Positions 1-6,394 of a stretch of 34,552 bases of DNA are shown here, piece by piece. The translations under genes were made by a program, and so were the position numbers. Source of the DNA: Bacteroidota bacterium (GTDB lineage Bacteria > Bacteroidota > Ignavibacteria > UBA10030 > UBA8401); contig JAGVPT010000073.1 of assembly GCA_020052095.1 (NCBI GenBank), forward strand, positions 1 to 34,552, in the 5' to 3' direction. Below the pieces are notes generated by a model, which ran no database searches, was not told where the DNA came from, and saw only the letters and a program-made list of their open reading frames with translations. The stretch's first letter is position 1. Each line of letters opens with the position of its first letter.

Positions 1-194
1 TAAAAAGTAATTATTTCCGATGCACGATTTGGAAAATGTAATCGCTGTGGGGAAAACGTTGCACCAATATCAACAATTCGTGATCGGGGACAATTGAATA
101 GATGAATCTGTGAAAAATAATCCCCACTGAAAATTCTTGAGATTACTTTTTACACAAGCTCTCGGAAAGAAAGTAACATTGTCCATCAGGGTTC

Positions 195-254
195 GATGGA
201 TCCATCAACGAGGCTCTTTTTGTCCCAAGGAAAGTGAGACCCTACCCGAGACGC
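195..254. repeat. direct repeat, copy 1 of about 60 bp
   Basis: Positions 195-254 and 387-447 are imperfect copies of one sequence. The last 33 bases (222-254 and 415-447) are identical and end in CCCTACCCGAGACGC. The sequence between the copies includes the 301-325 dispersed repeat and the 341-361 palindrome. Confidence 0.85.
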
Positions 255-300
255 TACTAGGAGTGTTTGCCACCACCCCTGGCCCTTCCGCCAAAAAAAC

Positions 301-325
301 GGTCGAAGACTCGACTCGTTGAGCG
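301..325. repeat. 25-bp dispersed repeat, intergenic copy
   Basis: These 25 bases (starting GGTCGAAGACTCGACTCG) recur exactly at 13128-13152, where they are translated within the pentaheme cytochrome gene. The sequence is rich in short internal inverted repeats (TCGA...TCGA, CTC...GAG). Confidence 0.9.
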
Positions 326-340
326 GACAGGTCGGGCATT

Positions 341-361
341 CCCCTCCTCAATGAGGAGGGG
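341..361. repeat. GC-rich palindrome
   Basis: Ten-base arms CCCCTCCTCA and TGAGGAGGGG are separated by a single A. No T-run follows, so it is not a classical terminator. It looks like a small palindromic repeat unit. Confidence 0.8.
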
Positions 362-386
362 AGTAAGGGGTGGTGCCTAAAGAAAA

Positions 387-447
387 GATGGAACCCACCG
401 ACGAGACTCCCTCGGTCCCAAGGAAAGTGAGACCCTACCCGAGACGC
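387..447. repeat. direct repeat, copy 2 of about 60 bp
   Basis: Second copy of the repeat at 195-254, with several substitutions and about one indel in its first half. It ends 44 bases before the start codon of the first glycosyltransferase-like gene, so it may lie in that gene's leader. Confidence 0.85.
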
Positions 448-491
448 ATTCTAGAGGCCTTCAAACAAAATAATGCGTATCTTTACCCATT

Positions 492-1826
492 ATGAAATCT
501 AAAAAACAGCGTTCGAGGCATTTGAAAAATATTTCTGCATGGGTTGTCTCCGCCGATATGGGGTACGGGCACCAGCGTGCAGTGTTTCCGCTGAAGGACA
601 TCTCCGAAGAAGGGATCATCACCGCTGGCAAGAATGACGGATCGAGCGCGAAAGAAAAAAAATCATGGAAACGGCTCCTGAACGTGTATGAATCGTTCTC
701 CCGCGCCCGCGGCATCCCGTGGGTCGGCAAACCGATCTTTGCGATATTCGACACGTTGATGCATATACCGGAGTTCTATCCAATCCGCAATCTTTCGCGC
801 AGTACGTATCAGGTCGATCTGTTGGAACGCAATCTTAACAATGGATTGTGCAAGGGGATGATGGAAAAGATCTCGACAACGCAACTGCCATTGGTCACGT
901 CATTCTATGCACCGGCAATTGCCGCGGATATGCGCGGGTACGAACCGGTCTTTTGCATTATTTGCGATGCAGACATCAATCGGGTGTGGGTAGCGAAACA
1001 ACCATGGGAAAGCCGCATTAACTATTTCGCTCCGTGCGGTAAAGCGGCACAGCGGTTAAAATCGTACGGTGTGCCGGAAGAAAGAATTTTTCTGACAGGT
1101 TTTCCCCTTCCTCTCGATCTGCTTGGAATAAATCTTGCCACAGTAAAGTCGGATGTAGGTCAACGGCTATTCTATCTTGATCCGAACAACAGGTTTTGGA
1201 CGAATCACGGACAAAGCGTGGAACATTTCCTTGGCAAAAAAAATAGCACCTTCCGTAATAAGCGCACGTTGACCATCACATACGCGGTCGGCGGTGCGGG
1301 CGCGCAAAAGGAGATCGGCGGCCGCATTGCCATGAGCGTAAAACAGAAAATCCGCAACGGCACGGTGCGATTGAATCTTGTTGCCGGCATCCGTCCGGAA
1401 GTGTTCTCCTATTTTCGCGATATCAAGACTGATATCGGATCCGGTAACGTTCGTGTCATGTATGCGGAGACACTTCATGAATACTTCCAGCAATTCAATG
1501 CGGCGATGCGCGAGACCGACTTGCTGTGGACAAAACCGAGCGAACTGTCATTCTATGCGGGACTCGGTATCCCGATCATCATGACGCCGTCGATCGGCTC
1601 ACAGGAACGCTTCAATCGGCAATGGCTCTACGAAATTCACGCGGGCATGGAGCAGAAAGATCCCGACTTTACGCATCACTGGTTGTTTGAAATGCTGAAT
1701 GACGGGCACATCGCCGATATGGCATGGTCCGGGTTTTTGAAAGCGCGCAAACTCGGCGCAGCAAGAATTATGGAAGTGCTTGAAACAGGAAAGATGACGC
1801 GCAGCAATTCACCGCTGGAACGGTAA
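492..1826 (+). CDS. GT-B glycosyltransferase-like protein (MGDG-synthase related)
   Basis: 444-residue protein resembling the monogalactosyldiacylglycerol-synthase / MurG type of GT-B glycosyltransferases. Near the N-terminus it has SADMGYGHQRAV, the counterpart of the glycine-rich GGGH loop of that family. The middle has a CDADINRVWV segment followed by a GVPEERIFLTGFPLP segment, the usual end of the N-terminal Rossmann half. The C-terminal half carries GGAGAQKEIG and then LWTKPSELSFYAGLGIPII, placed like the nucleotide-sugar-binding region of GT28 enzymes. No signal peptide is seen, so it is probably cytoplasmic or membrane-peripheral. It lies 11 bases upstream of a second enzyme of the same fold, suggesting joint action in glycolipid or envelope polysaccharide synthesis. 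Donor and acceptor cannot be read from sequence. The start is the ATG at 492; no clear Shine-Dalgarno precedes it. Confidence 0.75.
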   Translation: MKSKKQRSRHLKNISAWVVSADMGYGHQRAVFPLKDISEEGIITAGKNDGSSAKEKKSWKRLLNVYESFSRARGIPWVGKPIFAIFDTLMHIPEFYPIRNLSRSTYQVDLLERNLNNGLCKGMMEKISTTQLPLVTSFYAPAIAADMRGYEPVFCIICDADINRVWVAKQPWESRINYFAPCGKAAQRLKSYGVPEERIFLTGFPLPLDLLGINLATVKSDVGQRLFYLDPNNRFWTNHGQSVEHFLGKKNSTFRNKRTLTITYAVGGAGAQKEIGGRIAMSVKQKIRNGTVRLNLVAGIRPEVFSYFRDIKTDIGSGNVRVMYAETLHEYFQQFNAAMRETDLLWTKPSELSFYAGLGIPIIMTPSIGSQERFNRQWLYEIHAGMEQKDPDFTHHWLFEMLNDGHIADMAWSGFLKARKLGAARIMEVLETGKMTRSNSPLER

Positions 1827-1837
1827 AAGCTGATGCC

Positions 1838-3019
1838 ATGACTATAAGTCGTGGCATCACTATCGATGGTATGAACAGTCATAAGCAAAAATATTTTCTT
1901 CTCTATCTTAAGACCGGCGCGGGGCATTTCGCTCCGGCGAGCTCGATTGCTCACTATCTTTCTGCTGTTCATGGGGATGCCATTGAGCCGGTGCTGATAG
2001 ACGGACTTACGGATGCAAAATCATTTCCCCGTTCTATTATCGAAAACGGCTACCGACTTCTGCAGGCGCGGGCGAAGTGGTATTACGAGTTCCTCTACGC
2101 CACCAATAAGTTTCCCCCGATCGGATACCTTAACGTCGCCATTGCCAATTTTTTCATCAAACCGTATCTCAAGAAACGCATTGACGCAGAGCGCCCCGAA
2201 AAGATCGTTATTTTTCACTTTTTTCTCATTGCGCCCGTACTTGACATCTTAAGGGAATTGCAGTACCAGATTCCAGTGATTACGGCAGTCACCGATCCGT
2301 TCACGGCTCATCCGCTCTGGTTTCAACGAGCGGAACAGCGGTATGTTGTCTTCAGTGAACGATTGAAAAAATATTGTATTGAGCTGCGAAAGATCCCCGA
2401 AGCTCAACTCCAGGTTTTTCCATTTATCGTCGATGAAAAATTCTCGGCGTTTCTTCCACCTGCGGAAATAGCAGCAGTCAAACAAAAGTATGGATTCGCC
2501 CTCGACAAGAAATGTGTGCTCATTATCGGCGGGGGGGATGGCATCCCGAACGGAAAGAACATTCTTCGGCAGTTATTGCGCGCTTCGCTGGATGTTGAGA
2601 TCGCTATCGTCTGCGGCAAAAACAGACAACTCCATGCCGTTGCCCTTGAATTGCAGCTACAGTATCCGTCACTGAAAGTTTTTGGGTTCGTCGATTTTGT
2701 GTATGAGCTTCTCAACGCTTCGGATATCGTGATCACGAAATGCGGAGCTTCAACGATCATGGAAATATTGATGATGAAGAAGATACCCATCATCAATGAT
2801 TATATCTGGGAGCAGGAATTAGGCAACATGGAATTTGTCCGCGACAACGAACTTGGCATCTTTGAACGAGACATCGCAAAGCTTCCGTCTATTGTGCGAA
2901 AACTTGTTTCTGACGAAACGGAATACCATCACTTCCGGCAAAATATAGAGATGATGAAAATGCGGAGCGGAACGAGAGAAGTGGCGGAATTTTTGGTAAC
3001 AATGATCAATCAACAATGA
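1838..3019 (+). CDS. MGDG-synthase / MurG-like glycosyltransferase
   Basis: 393-residue GT-B glycosyltransferase. The N-terminal loop LKTGAGHFAPASSIA matches the GxGH element of MGDG synthases and diglucosyldiacylglycerol synthases. VTDPFTAHPLWF and a Tyr-Val-Val-Phe-Ser-Glu segment follow, typical of the family's acceptor domain. The C-terminal half shows IIGGGDG and FVDFVYELLNASDIVITKCGASTIMEIL, the nucleotide-sugar-binding signature (K-G-G/A-S-T-x-x-E). Likely role: transfer of a hexose to a lipid or lipid-linked acceptor at the inner face of the cytoplasmic membrane. An alternative in-frame ATG at 1871 would remove 11 residues and gives a more family-like N-terminus (MNSHKQKYF); neither start has a good ribosome-binding site. 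The gene follows its GT-B neighbour by 11 bases and is probably co-transcribed with it. Confidence 0.82.
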   Translation: MTISRGITIDGMNSHKQKYFLLYLKTGAGHFAPASSIAHYLSAVHGDAIEPVLIDGLTDAKSFPRSIIENGYRLLQARAKWYYEFLYATNKFPPIGYLNVAIANFFIKPYLKKRIDAERPEKIVIFHFFLIAPVLDILRELQYQIPVITAVTDPFTAHPLWFQRAEQRYVVFSERLKKYCIELRKIPEAQLQVFPFIVDEKFSAFLPPAEIAAVKQKYGFALDKKCVLIIGGGDGIPNGKNILRQLLRASLDVEIAIVCGKNRQLHAVALELQLQYPSLKVFGFVDFVYELLNASDIVITKCGASTIMEILMMKKIPIINDYIWEQELGNMEFVRDNELGIFERDIAKLPSIVRKLVSDETEYHHFRQNIEMMKMRSGTREVAEFLVTMINQQ

Positions 3020-3046
3020 ACTAAGAACTACGGACCACGGACTACG

Positions 3047-3214
3047 ATGCCCAAACAAAAAGACGATAAACCGTTAACCATCCGTTGCCCGAACTGTCAG
3101 AAAGTGGGGGAGCCGGATTTCAACGAGACGACACGACGTTATATATGCGCGGTTTGCGCATTCCCGGTTGATACGCAGGTAATTATCGAGAAGAAAAAGC
3201 GGGGAATAAGATAG
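3047..3214 (+). CDS. small zinc-ribbon protein (55 aa)
   Basis: A 55-residue ORF starting at the ATG at 3047 and ending in TAG at 3214. It carries CPNC at residues 14-17 and CAVC at 34-37, a two-knuckle zinc-ribbon arrangement, and a basic C-terminus (EKKKRGIR). It starts 27 bases after the glycosyltransferase gene and ends just before the REP cluster. I do not recognise a specific family. The paired CxxC motifs with 16 residues between them favour a true small metal-binding protein over a chance frame. Function is unknown. Confidence 0.6.
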   Translation: MPKQKDDKPLTIRCPNCQKVGEPDFNETTRRYICAVCAFPVDTQVIIEKKKRGIR

Positions 3215-3224
3215 GGGCTGCATC

Positions 3225-3304
3225 CGTAGGGGCGTTCCGGTCATACCGACCGTAGGGGCGTTCCGGATCACGGCGATCGTAGGGGCGTTCAATTGAACGC
3301 CCCT
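3225..3304. repeat. REP cluster, left of RAYT gene
   Basis: Three units beginning GTAGGGGCGTTC at 3226, 3252 and 3279. The third runs into a perfect 22-bp palindrome (3282-3303) with arms GGGGCGTTCAA and TTGAACGCCCC. Such clusters are the substrate sequences of REP-associated tyrosine transposases, and the transposase gene follows directly. Confidence 0.9.
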
Positions 3305-3332
3305 TGATCAATCCGCAAAAATGGGGGGAACC

Positions 3333-4007
3333 ATGAAATACAATCCATCCAAACACCATCGCCATTCCATCAGGTTGCAGGGATATGATTATTCTACAGG
3401 CGCATATTTCATAACAGCAAATGTACAAGACCGATTGTGTCTATTCGGTGCGGTAGACGAGAATGGTGTGCATTTAAACGATATCGGAAACATTGCACGA
3501 CAATGTTGGGAGGATATACCAGTTCATTTCCCGCACGTAGAATTGGATGAATTCATTATCATGCCGAATCACATGCACGGAATTATTTTTGTTTTACCGG
3601 ATGATGATAACCGTAGAGGCGTTCCGGATCATGGCAATCGTAGGGGCGTTTTGCATGACGGTGATCGTCGGGGCGTTCAATTGAACGCCCCGACATTGAA
3701 CGCAAAATTGAACGCCCCTACAACGAACGCCCCAACAGGAAACGTCACCACGAGAAAAGACAATTATTATTCAAACATTTCCCCCCAAAAGAAATCATTA
3801 TCGGTAATTGTCAGAACATATAAAGCGGCTGTTACGACAATATGCCGTGAAAATGGATTTCATCATTTCAAATGGCAACGCAATTACCATGACGAAATAA
3901 TCCGCAGCGAGTGTGAATTAAACGCAATACGCAAATATATTATTAACAATCCCCTTAGTTGGTGGTGCGATAAAGAAAATCCGGAGGGGCGTTCCGGAAA
4001 ATGGTGA
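3333..4007 (+). CDS. REP-associated tyrosine transposase (RAYT, IS200/Y1-like)
   Basis: Y1-type HUH transposase of the RAYT group, about 224 residues. Family marks are the N-terminal HSIRLQGYDYSTGAYFITANVQDR, the metal-binding HUH motif in IIMPNHMHGII, and a C-terminal YHDEIIRSECELNAIRKYIINNPLSW with the candidate catalytic Tyr in the KYIINNP segment. The ATG at 3333 is preferred over the one at 3321 because GGGGGGAA lies five bases upstream. Residues roughly 94-135 are translated from REP sequence (repeated RRGV / LNAPT peptides), and the last residues (EGRSGKW) also come from a REP unit. REP units therefore flank the gene and also lie inside it. The insertion separates the HUH motif from the C-terminal Tyr region; RAYTs often have a variable loop there, so the enzyme may still be active. 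These proteins mobilise REP sequences and have no other known role. Confidence 0.9.
   Translation: MKYNPSKHHRHSIRLQGYDYSTGAYFITANVQDRLCLFGAVDENGVHLNDIGNIARQCWEDIPVHFPHVELDEFIIMPNHMHGIIFVLPDDDNRRGVPDHGNRRGVLHDGDRRGVQLNAPTLNAKLNAPTTNAPTGNVTTRKDNYYSNISPQKKSLSVIVRTYKAAVTTICRENGFHHFKWQRNYHDEIIRSECELNAIRKYIINNPLSWWCDKENPEGRSGKW
3611..3735. repeat. REP cluster inside the RAYT coding sequence
   Basis: At least three direct REP units (3611, 3640 and 3667 regions) and three inverted units (to about 3735) lie within the transposase frame. A perfect 24-bp palindrome at 3669-3692 has arms CGGGGCGTTCAA and TTGAACGCCCCG. The frame stays open across all units. Confidence 0.88.
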
Positions 4008-4051
4008 TCGTAGGGGCGTTCAATTGAACGCCCCTAAATTGAACGCCCCCA
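4008..4051. repeat. REP cluster, right of RAYT gene
   Basis: A perfect 24-bp palindrome at 4012-4035 (arms AGGGGCGTTCAA and TTGAACGCCCCT) and a further half unit ending at about 4050. Another unit (GGAGGGGCGTTCCGG, 3981-3998) overlaps the last codons of the transposase. Confidence 0.9.
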
Positions 4052-4060
4052 CGAAGCAAC

Positions 4061-4102
4061 AAACCCGCAGGGGATAGAAAATGAATCTATCTTTGTGGGT
4101 TT
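4061..4102. terminator. hairpin after the RAYT unit, possible terminator
   Basis: Outer arms AAACCC (4061-4066) and GGGTTT (4097-4102), with an inner ATAGA (4074-4078) / TCTAT (4086-4090) pair. It is followed by AATTATT, which is only weakly U-rich. It could end transcription from the RAYT gene. Confidence 0.4.
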
Positions 4103-4278
4103 AATTATTCAAATTCCAAATGCAACCAGAACGTACAAGGGAAAAGTTCAACCGTTTGAAATTGCAGAATGCAACATCAGCCTGAATCATGTGCTTCATC
4201 GATCCTGCGGCACGTATCGACAGCGCTATCAATAGATCGCTTCATTCCCTCGCCTATCAACCAAACCTCGATTTTGCT

Positions 4279-4299
4279 GGTATCACAAAGTGTGATACC
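4279..4299. promoter_or_regulatory. operator-like palindrome 1
   Basis: Perfect arms GGTATCACA and TGTGATACC around a 3-base centre. It shares the core TATCACA-N3-TGTGATA with the palindrome at 4329-4349; the two start exactly 50 bp apart, about five helical turns. This looks like a paired operator, or a repeated palindrome inside a decayed gene. Confidence 0.5.
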
Positions 4300-4328
4300 A
4301 CAACCGAAGGGGGACTTTAAGTACTCAG

Positions 4329-4349
4329 CATATCACAATTTGTGATATG
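4329..4349. promoter_or_regulatory. operator-like palindrome 2
   Basis: Perfect arms CATATCACA and TGTGATATG around ATT. It has the same core as the palindrome 50 bp upstream and overlaps the ATG of the ORF6N-like remnant. Confidence 0.5.
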
Positions 4350-4460
4350 CTTGAGACGAAGGTCGAGAAGCGCGACGAAGAGATACAATCGATCTTCGAG
4401 GCAATACGCCAGTTGATGGCTCCGCCACCGCAGAAGCCGAAACGGCCGATTGGTTTTTGA
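4347..4460 (+). pseudogene. C-terminal remnant of an ORF6N-domain protein
   Basis: A 37-codon frame whose product (EKRDEEIQSIFEAIRQLMAP, then PQKPKRPIGF) matches the characteristic C-terminal tail of ORF6N-domain proteins, phage antirepressor-like DNA-binding proteins common in Bacteroidota and Chlorobiota. The N-terminal ORF6N domain of about 100 residues is missing. Upstream reading frames are closed by stops, although fragments in another frame (QPKGDFKYSAYHNL) hint at decayed coding sequence. I call it a truncated relic rather than a functional small protein. Confidence 0.55.
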
Positions 4461-4561
4461 GCGGAGTCTTCATTAGCAGAAGGGAAAAAAACGGTGCTGC
4501 AAGGAACGGGGAAACGCGCATTGCCGATAATCCAACAGGGGGAGCCGTGAATTGCAATCCA

Positions 4562-4624
4562 CCCCGTGAGATAATATTACTTTGACAATTCGGTAAGAAC
4601 CGTGTAGAGGATTATCTCACGGGG
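4562..4624. repeat. 63-bp element with 14-bp perfect terminal inverted repeats
   Basis: CCCCGTGAGATAAT at 4562-4575 is the exact reverse complement of 4611-4624, with 35 bp between. There is no T-run on either side and no coding content. It could be a miniature inverted-repeat element or a long-loop transcript structure. Confidence 0.65.
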
Positions 4625-4733
4625 CCATCCAAACATCAGAAAGAAATTTTGCCGAGAGTCGAATCGATGACCTTACACCTCCGTGGGGGCTGGGGAAGGT
4701 GTGTGGAGTTCTTACGCAAAATCACTAAATTTA

Positions 4734-4754
4734 GTGTGCCCGGCGCGAATCGAA
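4734..4754. repeat. att-like copy of the tRNA-Arg 3' end
   Basis: These 21 bases are identical to 5899-5919, the 3' end (acceptor strand, T-arm and discriminator) of the tRNA-Arg gene. Together they flank a 1.2-kb segment holding only the HNH endonuclease gene. A direct repeat of a tRNA 3' end is the classical scar of site-specific integration; no integrase gene is present in the segment. Confidence 0.8.
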
Positions 4755-4854
4755 TTCCAAAGGAATTCATTGAGAAAAACGTGGGATGCTCCTCAAACCC
4801 GGACGGCTTAACAACTTGGTCAATTGTTCGCCAATGTTACAATATTGAGGCAGG

Positions 4855-5799
4855 CTACCCAGCAGCTCTAAATTCTTCAAACCTCTGTTCTAACAACTTC
4901 CGATCCGGCGACAACTTCGACGGAGTCGGCAGGATGATTTTCCGATTGTTCAACTCTTGCAGTCCATGGATAAGCATCGGTCCGTCCTTCTCGCGCAACA
5001 CATCTTTCCTCACTTCCATGTGATAGTCGGGACGAATGCCGAAAAGGTTCGAATCAAAAGCGGCATGATGCAACTTACACAACGCAATTCCATTTCGCAC
5101 CGCAGGTATTCCTTCCGGTTCCGAATCTCCAATGATGTGTGCTGCGTCGAGCAATTCAACTCGTTTTAGCCGGCAGCAGGCGCATTGTTCGCGATACGCT
5201 TGCAGGACGCGTTGACGAAAGCTCTGTTGATGCAATCGTTGCCTTATCATAATCGTGGCATATGCTCGAGGTGGAACAACCTCCTCTGACACGGCATATT
5301 CTCTCCTCGCCATGAGAACCTGACTATCTGCGTCAATTTTGAACGCAAGTGCCTTACGATCGTCGCCAACAACAAATACAGGCCAGCGCGCAAGATACTT
5401 TCCGCGAACGACGGCGTGAAAATAGACAAGAGGAATCTTCCTTTCCATCGCCTCCCGCAGACCAACATTATCTCTATGGTCCGGGTCCGTTCCGCGATAG
5501 CGGTAGACAATAAGGTTGTTGACGTCGAAACTGTCGTCGTAAGGGCCTTCAATTGTCGTAATGATAGAGAGCGGGATTTCTGGGAGAATTTTTGGCTTGA
5601 AAATTCCTTGAGGGCCAACAAACGGCACGCGTTTTCCCTCAAAGAAAAACCCTTGAGCAAGCAGTTCTCTTGGCAGGACGTCTCCGTGAATCTGAGTCTG
5701 CTTCTCCAACCATTCAAAGGCGGCGAGGCGCACGCGGTGATCGATAGAGGCTTGGGGAGAACTCAAGATGGATTTCCTCGTTACACCATTCGAAGCCAA
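4855..5799 (-). CDS. HNH endonuclease, predicted restriction enzyme (COG3440-like)
   Basis: 314-residue protein on the minus strand. The C-terminal third is an HNH nuclease: CxxC at C206/C209, DAAHII with H221, RNGIALC with N236, and KLHHAAFD with H244/H245. This order is typical of predicted standalone restriction endonucleases. The N-terminal part (about residues 45-160) contains GPQGIFKP, IEGPYDDSFD and VVRGKYLARWPVFV, a module seen with these nucleases that may recognise modified DNA; that last point is inference. The reading frame begins with TTG at 5799; no in-frame ATG lies upstream and the first internal Met would cut off a third of the protein. A GGAGGG sequence about 20 bases upstream is rather far. 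The gene stands alone, without a methylase, inside the tRNA-flanked segment, which fits a horizontally acquired defence gene. Confidence 0.85.
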   Translation of the reverse strand: MASNGVTRKSILSSPQASIDHRVRLAAFEWLEKQTQIHGDVLPRELLAQGFFFEGKRVPFVGPQGIFKPKILPEIPLSIITTIEGPYDDSFDVNNLIVYRYRGTDPDHRDNVGLREAMERKIPLVYFHAVVRGKYLARWPVFVVGDDRKALAFKIDADSQVLMARREYAVSEEVVPPRAYATIMIRQRLHQQSFRQRVLQAYREQCACCRLKRVELLDAAHIIGDSEPEGIPAVRNGIALCKLHHAAFDSNLFGIRPDYHMEVRKDVLREKDGPMLIHGLQELNNRKIILPTPSKLSPDRKLLEQRFEEFRAAG

Positions 5800-5898
5800 A
5801 TCTACGCTTTGTTCCTACCCTCCATGGGATTGAAAGGGCGGCCTTTACAACGGAAGCGCACAATTAATCCGAGGGAACGGAACGCGCAACAAAAAATT

Positions 5899-5919
5899 GT
5901 GTGCCCGGCGCGAATCGAA
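5899..5919. repeat. att-like site within tRNA-Arg
   Basis: The tRNA-side member of the 21-bp direct repeat described at 4734-4754. It covers the acceptor 3' strand and most of the T-arm. Confidence 0.8.
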
Positions 5920-5973
5920 CGCGCAACCCCCAGCTTAGAAGGCTGGTGCTCTATCCAGTTGAGCTACGGGCAC
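5900..5973 (-). tRNA. tRNA-Arg (anticodon TCT)
   Basis: Read on the minus strand, the acceptor stem GTGCCCG pairs with CGGGCAC and the discriminator is A (position 5900). The D-arm contains AGCTCAACTGGATAGAGC. The anticodon stem CCAGC/GCTGG encloses loop CTTCTAA with anticodon TCT. The T-arm is GCGCGTTCGATTCGCGC. CCA is not encoded. The 3' end is duplicated at 4734-4754 and 5' end fragments recur at 6030-6042 and 6143-6155. Confidence 0.96.
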
Positions 5974-6155
5974 AGGTTTAGTCTTGTAAAATGTTTCTTA
6001 TGCGAAATCCGCCGCTTTTTGGCGGATTCAGCTACGGGCACAATTTCAGTAGTAGTAGCGCTTCGCCAATGCGAAATCCCGCAGCGCTTTTGCGGGATTC
6101 TCAATTCGCCATCTGCTCACTTCGTTCGCAGGGCGAATTGGAAGCTACGGGCACA
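5962..6155. repeat. three copies of the tRNA-Arg 5' end separated by hairpins
   Basis: AGCTACGGGCACA, the complement of the tRNA 5' end, occurs at 5962-5974 (within the tRNA), 6030-6042 and 6143-6155. Between the copies lie three strong hairpins: 6006-6028 (AATCCGCC/GGCGGATT), 6075-6099 (AATCCCGCA/TGCGGGATT) and 6102-6140 (CAATTCGCC/GGCGAATTG with an inner CTGC/GCAG). The pattern suggests repeated insertion of palindromic elements next to the tRNA with a short target duplication of 13 bp. Confidence 0.75.
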
Positions 6156-6394
6156 GACGAGTTTGACAAATCAAATATAGCGAATGCATGTAGGGATTTC
6201 AAGACCGGAATTCTTAAGTCTTATTCCTGAGCGAGGGAAAAATATGGGACACGCGATTCTTACGGCGAGAAAGACCCCTCATTAGTGAGGGTACTTTTTG
6301 CATTGATTCTCCCATCGATTAAGGCTACATTCTCGCATGGAATTCACCACGGTGGGGCGGGTCAGCCTCCGTAGGCCGTATTCAATAATCAGAC
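6156..6394. other. upstream region of the first histidine kinase
   Basis: No gene is visible. The only structured element is the terminator-like hairpin at 6276-6299. No convincing sigma-54 (GG-N10-GC) element was found before the kinase gene. Confidence 0.5.
6276..6299 (+). terminator. rho-independent terminator-like hairpin
   Basis: CCCTCA (6276-6281), loop TTAG, TGAGGG (6286-6291), then TAC and TTTTT (6295-6299). No plus-strand gene ends nearby, so it may insulate the following operon or act as an attenuator in its leader. Confidence 0.5.

Larger units (their letters stand above)
1..491. other. gene-free, repeat-rich region
   Basis: No convincing gene lies here. Positions 4-105 could encode a short cysteine-bearing tail (CNRCGE) but there is no start codon and TAA sits directly in front, so it is at most a gene relic. 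A 61-codon frame at 137-322 runs through the repeats and has no homologue I recognise. The stretch holds a 60-bp imperfect direct repeat, a perfect GC-rich palindrome and one copy of a 25-bp repeat found again inside the pentaheme cytochrome gene. Confidence 0.6.

Noticed and set aside
4-105. Short plus-strand frame encoding a CNRCGE motif
   Set aside because: No start codon is present and a stop lies immediately before it; at most a relic.
137-322. 61-codon frame on the plus strand
   Set aside because: It consists mainly of repeat sequence (195-254 and 301-325) and has no recognisable family or ribosome-binding site.
3225-4051. Possible CRISPR array from the repeated GGGGCGTTC units
   Set aside because: Spacing is irregular, orientation alternates, and the units flank a RAYT transposase; these are REP sequences.
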